11,309 nt of DNA from Anaerolineales bacterium. GTDB lineage: Bacteria; Chloroflexota; Anaerolineae; Anaerolineales; E44-bin32. Location: assembly GCA_030606845.1 (NCBI GenBank), contig JAUWFP010000045.1:1-11309 (forward strand), in the 5' to 3' direction. Made by a program: the position numbers and the translations under genes. Positions within the stretch are counted from its first letter, which is position 1. Each line of letters opens with the position of its first letter. Of the stretch, positions 5,664 to 11,309 are shown piece by piece. Under the pieces are notes generated by a model. It saw only the letters and a list, made by a program, of their open reading frames with translations, had not been told where the DNA came from and did no database searches.

Positions 5664-7354
5664 GCCGCGAAAAGCTTGATCAAATTGCTGAGAAGGAACA
5701 GGCGCGTCAATCCCAATTTGACAAACGAATACATTGCTGCATCAGCACGGCTTGCCTATCCGCCGGGGCGGGTCATACGATCCAAACCCTGCGCGACTCA
5801 GTCGAGGCCGCCCCGACCGGGGACGAGGTCGAAGTGGTGCAAACGGGCTGCATGGGGCTTTGCAGCCGTGGGCCTCTCGTGCGTGTCCAGGAGAAGTCGG
5901 GCGAGGAGGTCTACTACGCCGACGTTGACTCTGAATGCGCGGAGGAACTTGTTGCCAAGACTGTATCCTGGGATCAGGCGCAGGCGAAGCAGCAGAAGCT
6001 CTCCTCGGAACTTCAAACGGTACGCGCCCGGCTCGAGACAGCCCGAAGAAAGAGATCACTCAAGAAACACATCCTCTCGCCGGATATGCCTTTCTTCACC
6101 AAGCAAGTCAAGGTCGTCCTCCGCGATGTGGGCTATGTCGACCCTGAGAAGCTCGAGGATTACCTCGCGCATGGCGGCTATGAAGCGCTGCATAAGGTGC
6201 TCACCGAGATGAGCCCCGAGCAAGTGTGCGATGAGATGCTGAACAGCGGTCTGCGTGGGCGCGGCGGAGCAGGTTTCCCCACCGGCTTGAAGTGGAACTT
6301 CGTCCGCCGGGAGCAATCGGACGTCAAGTACGTCGTCGTCAACGGCGACGAGGGTGACCCGGGCGCCTATATGGACCGCACCGTGATGGAGGACAACCCC
6401 CATCAAGTTCTCGAAGGCATGATGATCGCCGCCTATGCTGTTGGTGCCAACCATGGTTATTTTTACATTCGTGCGGAATACCCCATCGCCATAGACCGAA
6501 TTCGCGGCGCCATTCGCGCCGCGCGACGCCACGGGATCCTGGGCAAATCTGTCCTGGGCACGGATTTCTCCTACAACGCCGATGTGCGCATTGGCGCCGG
6601 CGCTTTTGTCTGCGGCGAAGAGACGGCCCTGATCCACTCCATCGAGGGAAAGCGTGGTGTACCGCGCATGCGCCCTCCCTATCCATCTACATCGGGCCTG
6701 TGGGGTAAACCAACGGTGATTAACAACGTCGAAACCTTTGCGAGCGTCCCCGCGATCATCAAGGAAGGCGCCGATTGGTACGCCCAGATCGGCACCGAGA
6801 AAAGCAAAGGCACGAAAGTATTCGCACTCGCAGGTCAGCTCACCAACACCGGCCTGATTGAGGTGCCCATGGGTATCACCCTGAAGGAGATCGTCTACGA
6901 GATCGGAGGCGACGTTCCCGGGGACGCCGAGTTCAAGGCCGCGCAAACAGGCGGTCCGTCCGGCGGCTGCATCCCGAATACGCATATGGATACGCCCGTC
7001 GATTATGAGAGCCTCCAGGAATTGGGATCGATCATGGGTTCGGGCGGATTGGTCATCATTGATAGCACAACGTCCATGCCCGAGTTCGCCCGCTTTTTCA
7101 TGGATTTCTGCGTAGACGAGAGTTGTGGAAAATGCGTCCCTTGTCGTGTCGGCACCGTGCAAATTCGCACGTTGCTGGACAAGATCATAGAGGGGCGCGG
7201 TGAACCCGAGGACCTCGACAAGCTTGAAGCTCTCTGTCAACTTGTGAGATCGACAAGCCTTTGCGGTTTGGGCCAATCGGCACCAAACCCGGTACTCAGC
7301 ACGCTGCGCTTCTTCCGCCATGAATACGAAGCGCTGATTCCAACGAACGCCTGA
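5660..7354 (+). CDS. fdsB: NAD-dependent formate dehydrogenase beta subunit, NuoF/FdsB-like FMN and NAD(H)-binding flavoprotein
   Basis: A 564-residue subunit that exchanges electrons with NAD(H). The N-terminal thioredoxin-like domain (about 22-100) holds a [2Fe-2S] set, Cys27-x4-Cys32 and Cys64-x3-Cys68, as in FdsB, HoxF and HndC but not in complex I NuoF. A charged helical linker follows (106-136). The NuoF core has the FMN/NADH glycine-rich motif GRGGAGFPTGLKW (200-212), NGDEGDPGAYMDR (228-240) and GAGAFVCGEETAL (312-324), then the SLBB region (about 385-435). The C-terminal [4Fe-4S] cluster is Cys489, Cys492, Cys495 (ESCGKCVPCR) plus Cys535. The chain ends 29 residues later, so it lacks the extra C-terminal 2[4Fe-4S] ferredoxin domain of electron-bifurcating HydB/HndC. 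GGAGG precedes the ATG by four bases, inside the end of the gamma gene. Confidence 0.95.
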   Translation: MSREKLDQIAEKEQARQSQFDKRIHCCISTACLSAGAGHTIQTLRDSVEAAPTGDEVEVVQTGCMGLCSRGPLVRVQEKSGEEVYYADVDSECAEELVAKTVSWDQAQAKQQKLSSELQTVRARLETARRKRSLKKHILSPDMPFFTKQVKVVLRDVGYVDPEKLEDYLAHGGYEALHKVLTEMSPEQVCDEMLNSGLRGRGGAGFPTGLKWNFVRREQSDVKYVVVNGDEGDPGAYMDRTVMEDNPHQVLEGMMIAAYAVGANHGYFYIRAEYPIAIDRIRGAIRAARRHGILGKSVLGTDFSYNADVRIGAGAFVCGEETALIHSIEGKRGVPRMRPPYPSTSGLWGKPTVINNVETFASVPAIIKEGADWYAQIGTEKSKGTKVFALAGQLTNTGLIEVPMGITLKEIVYEIGGDVPGDAEFKAAQTGGPSGGCIPNTHMDTPVDYESLQELGSIMGSGGLVIIDSTTSMPEFARFFMDFCVDESCGKCVPCRVGTVQIRTLLDKIIEGRGEPEDLDKLEALCQLVRSTSLCGLGQSAPNPVLSTLRFFRHEYEALIPTNA

Positions 7355-7386
7355 GCGACAGCGAGCAGGGCAATCCAGTGGCCGAT

Positions 7387-7392
7387 AGGGAG
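7387..7392 (+). promoter_or_regulatory. Ribosome binding site deciding the alpha-subunit start
   Basis: AGGGAG six bases before the ATG at 7399. A GTG at 7378 is also in frame and would add seven residues (MADREFN), but it has no comparable site. The ATG start gives MITLSID, the usual opening beta strand of the NuoG-type [2Fe-2S] domain. Confidence 0.75.
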
Positions 7393-7398
7393 TTCAAC

Positions 7399-10242
7399 AT
7401 GATCACCTTGAGCATCGACACAAAGACTATCCAGGTAGCGCCAGATACGAACGTACTCAAGGCTGCCCTCGACAACGGCATTCATATACCCCATCTGTGC
7501 TACCATCCCGATCTCAGCATCTCCGGAGGCTGCCGCCTTTGTCTGGTCGAAGTGGAGGGCCAAGACCAACCTGTACTGAGCTGCGGACTCACCGCAGCAG
7601 AAGGTATGGTTATTCAAACCCAATCAGAACAACTCACGGAACTGCGGCGAGGCGTGCTCGATCTCTTCATCTCCGATCACCCCCTCGATTGCGTGGTATG
7701 CGATAAGGCGGGATCCTGCACGCTGCAGGAATACGCCTATGAGTACGGTCTTAAAGAGACAAGCTATGAACCAACGGTCTCCTCTGCTCTGTTCCAAGAC
7801 GACAACCCCTTCTTCTTACGCGATCATCAGTATTGCATCCTCTGCGGGCGCTGCGTGCGCGTGTGTGACGAAATTGTAGGTGTCCACGCGATCGATTTCG
7901 CCAATCGAGGCTTCGAAACAAACATCGCCACTCCGTATGACGGCCCAATGATCGACTCTACCTGCGTCTTCTGTGGAAACTGTGTACAAGTATGCCCCAC
8001 GGCGGCGTTGATGCCAGTATCAAGACTACAGCGCGGTCGGGAATGGGATTTGGATCGCACTTTATCCGTCTGCGGCTACTGCGGCGTCGGCTGTCAGATC
8101 GAGTACGCCACAAAGGACAACGCCATCATCTATGCCCAGGCTCCTGAGCATGGCGCGGCTAACGGGACCTTCCTTTGCACTAAAGGCCGATATGGATGGG
8201 ATTTCGCCACCAGCCCGGAACGCCTGAAGCAGCCCATGCTTCGTCGAGACGTCGCACATAAACTCGGACTAACCGAAGAACCCTGGGAGCTGCCGGAAAC
8301 CTCACCGCTGGATATTCGTAATCCCAACGTTGAACAGTATTTCGTCCCCGTCGATTGGGACACAGCGCTCGAGTTCGTCTCCTCCCGGTTGAGCGAAATA
8401 ACTGAAAGCCACGGCCCTGATTCGATCATGGGCCTGGCTTCCGCCCGCTGCACCAACGAGGATAATTACCTCTTTCAGAAATTCATGAGAGCAGTGATCG
8501 GCACCAATAATATTGATCACTGCGCCAGGCTTTGACACAGCAGCACCGTTGCAGGCCTCGTGAAGGCCTTCGGTAGGGGCGCAATGACCAACTCCGTCCG
8601 TGAGATCCGCGACGCAGATTGCATCTTCATCACCGGATCAAACACGGCGGAAGCGCATCCTGTTATCAGCTATGAAGTCGTGCGCGCGGTGAAGAAAGGC
8701 GCTCACCTTATCATCATCGACCCCCGACGCATCCCCCTCGTCGATCACGCCACCCTCTTCCTCCAGCCCCACCCCGGCACCGATATCTATGTTTTCCTGG
8801 CGATGATGCATGTGATCATTCGCGAAGGCTGGATGGATGAAACCTTCATAGCGGAACGCACCGAAGATTATGATGCGTTTGCCGCCATCCTCGAGGGTTA
8901 CACACCAGAAAGGGCCGCTCTGGCATCCGGTGTTCCGGAGGAGAAAATTATTCAGGCAGCGCGCTGGTACGCCCTGGGTGAACGCTCACATGATGAATCC
9001 ATCTACGGGGAAGCCCGCGGCCACAGCACTATTCTCTACGCCATGGGCATCACCCAACGCAGTAACGGCACCGACAACGTTATCACCCTGGCCAACCTGA
9101 GTATGCTCTGCGGCCAGATCGGAAAGCCATCCACAGGCGTCAACCCATTGCGAGGACAAGCCAACGTCCAGGGCGCCTGCGACGTCGGCGGATTAGTTAA
9201 CGTGTTGCCGGGTTACCAGCAGGTAACCGATGACAAGTTGCGCGGGGAGACGGCCAAAACCTGGGAAGTCGAACAACTCCCATGCGATGTGGGGTTGACC
9301 ATCGTGGAATCCACGCATGCCGCGCTGGCTGGCGAAATTCACGCCATATACGTCATGGGGGAGAACCCCATGATGTCGGATCCCAACAGCAATCACGTCG
9401 AAGAAGCCTTTCGAAAGCTTGACTTGCTTATCGTGCAGGATATCTTCCCCAGCGAGACGGCCTATCTGGCCCATGTTCTGCTCCCCGCCGCATCATCGTT
9501 AGAGAAAGACGGCACCTTCACCAATACCGAACGGCGCGTTCAAAGAATTCGTAAGGTCATACCTCCTCCGGGCGAGGCGCTAGCTGATTGGTCCATCATC
9601 GCTGGCATTGCCGCTCGCGTATCCCAAAAACTGGACCGCAAACCGGGTCCTGAAGCATGGAAGTACGATTCGGCATCTTCGATTTTCGATGAACTGACGC
9701 TCGTGACCCCGATCTATAGCGGCATGAGCTATGACCGCCTTGAGCCCTCAGGATTACAGTGGCCCTGCCCGAGCGAAACACATCCAGGCACGCCCATCCT
9801 TCATGTGGGTACTTTCGCGAGGGGTCAAGGTAAATTCCACGCCGTCGAAGCTCGAGACCCTGCCGAGTTGACGGACGATGAATACCCCCTCACACTCACC
9901 ACCGGGCGAGTCCTGTATCACTATCACTCGGGAACCATGACCCGCCGCAGCGCGCCGCTCCACTGGCGCGAACCAAGGGGATACGCCGAAATCAACCCCC
10001 AGGACGCTGAAGCCCTCGGCCTAAAGGACGGCTTTGCCGTGATCATCCACAGCCGGCGAGGGACGGTTCGCACGAAGACGAAGATCTCAGATGGTGTTCC
10101 CCCCGGCACGGTTTTCCTGGCGTTCCACTGGCGCGAAGCGCCTGCTAACCGTCTTACCCAGGATCATACCCTGGACCCGATCGCGAAGATACCCGAATAC
10201 AAGATCTCCGCCATCCGCCTGGAGAATCCCCGCGCCCGCTGA
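7399..10242 (+). CDS. fdhF: Formate dehydrogenase alpha subunit, selenocysteine-containing (in-frame TGA at 8533-8535 read as Sec379)
   Basis: The catalytic subunit, oxidising formate to CO2 (or the reverse) at a molybdenum or tungsten bis-pyranopterin centre. Read through the TGA it has 947 residues. The N-terminus resembles NuoG/FdsA: [2Fe-2S] ligands Cys34, Cys45, Cys48, Cys62; a His-Cys [4Fe-4S] site (His94, Cys98, Cys101, Cys107); a two-cluster ferredoxin domain (Cys146/149/152/156 and Cys189/192/195/199). The molybdopterin oxidoreductase part starts with CGYCGVGC (Cys225, 228, 232, and Cys260). The residues around the TGA, HCARL-[Sec]-HSSTVAG, match the active-site segment of E. coli FdhH (Sec140-His141). 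The reading frame is unbroken on both sides. The cofactor-binding C-terminal domain is about 828-942 (TGRVLYHYHSGTMTR onward). It lies 44 bases after the beta gene, in the same operon. Fds-type enzymes usually have Cys here. Automatic annotation would likely split it at the TGA; a pseudogene is much less likely because both halves are intact. Confidence 0.93.
8533..8535 (+). other. Selenocysteine codon (recoded UGA)
   Basis: TGA in frame with the upstream and downstream halves of the alpha subunit, at the catalytic Sec/Cys position and followed directly by the conserved histidine (CAC). Other genes in this window (fdsG, fdsB, rlmB and this gene's own end) use TGA as a normal stop, so recoding must depend on local RNA structure and SelB. 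Confidence 0.9.
8545..8574 (+). promoter_or_regulatory. Bacterial SECIS-like hairpin
   Basis: Directly downstream of the UGA a two-part hairpin forms: lower helix ACCG/CGGT (8545-8548 with 8571-8574), an asymmetric internal loop UUGC against U, upper helix AGGCCU/AGGCCU (8553-8558 with 8564-8569), and apical loop CGUGA containing adjacent G and U (8560-8561). Known bacterial SECIS elements place a small apical loop with a G among its first two bases about 16-37 nt after the UGA; here the GU lies 25-26 nt after the codon. The segment GUUGCAGG also matches E. coli fdhF, although the coding constraint partly explains that. The fold was made by eye, not by computation. Confidence 0.75.
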
Positions 10243-10256
10243 GCGATGCGCTCAGC
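10238..10256 (+). terminator. Hairpin overlapping the alpha-subunit stop codon
   Basis: A perfect 8-bp stem (GCTGAGCG with CGCTCAGC) closes a three-base loop ATG. The stop codon TGA (10240-10242) lies inside the left arm. The following AAGCTTTCACC is not a proper U-tract, so this is at best a weak intrinsic terminator or an RNA 3'-end stabiliser. Confidence 0.45.
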
Positions 10257-10443
10257 AAGCTTTCACCTCAGACGTTAGCCTTAATGATTCTCCTCCAAAT
10301 TGTGTGGGTGACCTGGCGGATTTCCGCTGCGTTGTCCCGCCCGTAGCTGAACTTCTGGCCCTTCCTGGCAATTACGGAGGAAGTCGTTTTATCCACCTAT
10401 AACTTCCGGCATGACCAATCTCCAGATTCAGGCTCAAACCTCA

Positions 10444-10481
10444 AGGCGCAGGCTGCGCCTGCGACCGGAAGCAGAGCTTCC
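10444..10481. repeat. REP-like pair of short hairpins
   Basis: Two adjacent perfect stem-loops: AGGCGCA-GGC-TGCGCCT (10444-10460) and GGAAGC-AGA-GCTTCC (10467-10481), separated by six bases. The first can alternatively fold as GCAGGC-TGC-GCCTGC (10448-10462). Back-to-back short palindromes in a convergent intergenic spacer resemble REP or BIME elements. Only one copy is in the window, so repetition in the genome is inference. Confidence 0.5.
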
Positions 10482-10540
10482 CCACTCCACATATTCGGAT
10501 TTGCATGGTTGGTTTGAGCTGAGAGCTTGATGTTTGATCC

Positions 10541-10563
10541 GGGGGGTGTGGGGGATTAGGGGG
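10541..10563 (+). other. G-rich tract with three long G-runs
   Basis: Runs of 6, 5 and 5 guanines separated by TGT and ATTA. Three runs do not make a textbook four-run quadruplex, but splitting runs allows a two-layer or bulged form. Transcribed rightward it would lie in any read-through 3' region of the formate dehydrogenase operon. Confidence 0.35.
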
Positions 10564-10680
10564 AAGAAAAGAAAATCATCACATCTGCGGGTTCCGGCAT
10601 ATAAAAGGTCCATCAACTGGGGTATCCGCGTTTATGTCACCTTTCCGCTGTAAATGGAGCAGAACCACTTTAATAGGAAT

Positions 10681-10708
10681 GACGCTGCGCGCGTTAGGTG
10701 GCAGCGTC
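10681..10708 (-). terminator. Hairpin overlapping the fdhD stop codon
   Basis: An 8-bp perfect stem GACGCTGC/GCAGCGTC closes a 12-base loop that contains the fdhD stop codon TAA (10694-10696). The bases after it in the minus direction are ATTCCTATTAAAG, with no strong U-tract. It is a weak terminator candidate. Confidence 0.4.
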
Positions 10709-11309
10709 GGCGTGCCCAGTCGATTCATACCCGAGACGATCAGGCCGGGTGTAAACTCTCATCGACCCCTGACGGGCATAACCGATCAGCGTGATGCCCC
10801 ATGCGCGCGCCATATCAATAGACAACGACGTCGGCGAGTTGCGAGAGGCGATAATCGGGCAGCCCATCTTTTCCCCCTTGCGCAGCATTTCAGACGAAAT
10901 CCGGCCTGTCGCCAGGAGTGCCAGCCCCTCGGTTGCGATGCCCTGCAGCAAACATAAACCCCGCAGCTTGTCCAGCGTGTTGTGGCGGCCGACATCCTCC
11001 GCCAGAGCGATGATCTTCTCACCATCGGTCAGACCTGAAGCATGTACACCTCGCGCTCGGGCATGTAGGCTGTCGGGAATGTGCAATTGGCGAAAGAGGG
11101 TGAATAAACGCTCGGGGGAGATCACCAGCTCACTTGTTAGAGGCTCGATGTCCGCCTCGGGCTCCTCAAAGGTCACGCCCCCGCCACACCCGCTGGTGAT
11201 GATGCCCCGCTTGGGCAATTCGACAGGGTCATGGAGCCACACGTCCACGCAGCAGCCATCCTCGCTTACGTGGACATGATCGACGTCGTTCATACTGTCG
11301 ATCAAACCT
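10694..11309 (-). CDS. fdhD: Formate dehydrogenase accessory sulfurtransferase FdhD (N-terminus beyond window edge)
   Basis: FdhD passes sulfur from a cysteine desulfurase to the molybdenum cofactor of formate dehydrogenase, which is needed for activity. The window holds the last 205 codons; the frame is open to the edge (GLIDSMNDV), so roughly the first 60-70 residues of a protein of about 270 lie outside, and internal starts should not be used. Recognisable parts, counted from the edge: the cysteine loop ITSGCGGG (about 38-45), AEDVGRHNTLDK (about 104-115), TGRISSEM (about 135-142) and IASRNSPTSL (about 153-162). The loop carries one cysteine (GCGGG) where E. coli has two (CGVCG). It is transcribed toward the formate dehydrogenase operon rather than within it. 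The stop is TAA. Confidence 0.93.
   Translation of the reverse strand, partial: GLIDSMNDVDHVHVSEDGCCVDVWLHDPVELPKRGIITSGCGGGVTFEEPEADIEPLTSELVISPERLFTLFRQLHIPDSLHARARGVHASGLTDGEKIIALAEDVGRHNTLDKLRGLCLLQGIATEGLALLATGRISSEMLRKGEKMGCPIIASRNSPTSLSIDMARAWGITLIGYARQGSMRVYTRPDRLGYESTGHADAAT

Larger units (their letters stand above)
10257..10693. other. Non-coding spacer between convergent genes
   Basis: About 440 bases between the formate dehydrogenase operon and the convergent fdhD gene. No ORF here has a recognisable product or a good ribosome binding site. Contents are paired small hairpins (10444-10481), a G-rich tract (10541-10563) leading into a purine-rich stretch, and AT-rich sequence around 10594-10606. 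No tRNA-Sec or other RNA gene was seen. Confidence 0.6.

Noticed and set aside
6056..7321. Antisense ORF of 421 codons opposite fdsB
   Set aside because: It lies wholly opposite a clear NuoF-family gene with every motif intact; its translation shows no recognisable domain and its length is explained by GC-rich third positions.
5660..7354. Electron-bifurcating hydrogenase or FDH beta subunit (HydB/HndC)
   Set aside because: The C-terminal 2[4Fe-4S] ferredoxin domain is absent; the chain ends 29 residues after the last cluster cysteine.
7378..7398. GTG start for the alpha subunit
   Set aside because: The ATG at 7399 has AGGGAG at ideal spacing, and the extra seven residues precede the normal first beta strand.
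8560..10242. Separate gene starting at GTG 8560 or ATG 8584
   Set aside because: There is no good ribosome site for the GTG, the first domain would be cut in mid-fold, and the frame is continuous with the upstream half through the Sec codon.
10434..10616. Short minus-strand ORF in the convergent spacer
   Set aside because: It runs through the REP-like hairpins and the C-rich strand of the G tract; its peptide reflects repeat sequence and not a protein family.

Overview
The window looks like bacterial chromosome from an anaerobic or facultatively anaerobic, selenocysteine-using organism. Chloroflexota (Anaerolineae-like) is my best guess, from the EF-Tu sequence style and a shortened form of a conserved translation-gene neighbourhood. 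That placement is inference; nothing in the window proves it.

Left half (1-4340, all minus strand): housekeeping genes. In transcription order there is a membrane-anchored PIN/TRAM protein (YacL type), cysteinyl-tRNA synthetase (cysS), 23S rRNA 2'-O-methyltransferase (rlmB), three tRNAs (Thr-UGU, Tyr-GUA, Thr-GGU) behind an extended -10 promoter, and the first 165 codons of EF-Tu (tuf), cut by the window edge. Thr-Tyr-Thr-tuf is the E. coli thrU-tyrU-glyT-thrT-tufB arrangement without the glycine tRNA. Hairpins with terminator character follow cysS and precede the PIN/TRAM gene.

Middle (4341-5108): mostly non-coding. It holds one weak minus-strand ORF with a C-terminal hydrophobic helix, and a promoter candidate (perfect TATAAT) facing right, followed by a leader of about 125 nt.

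Right half (5109-10242, plus strand): a three-gene operon for a soluble NAD-linked formate dehydrogenase of the Fds type. FdsG/NuoE-like [2Fe-2S] subunit, FdsB/NuoF-like FMN and NADH subunit, and a molybdenum/tungsten catalytic alpha subunit with a NuoG-like iron-sulfur N-terminus. The alpha gene is interrupted at 8533-8535 by an in-frame TGA exactly where formate dehydrogenases carry their catalytic selenocysteine, and a SECIS-like hairpin follows. It should therefore be read as one 947-residue selenoprotein (Sec379), not as two genes or a pseudogene.

Right end (10243-11309): about 450 non-coding bases with REP-like paired hairpins, a G-rich tract, and stop-codon-overlapping hairpins at both convergent gene ends. 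The final gene, on the minus strand, is fdhD, the sulfurtransferase that activates formate dehydrogenase; its N-terminus lies outside the window. Together the right half makes and matures an enzyme that interconverts formate and CO2 with NAD(H).
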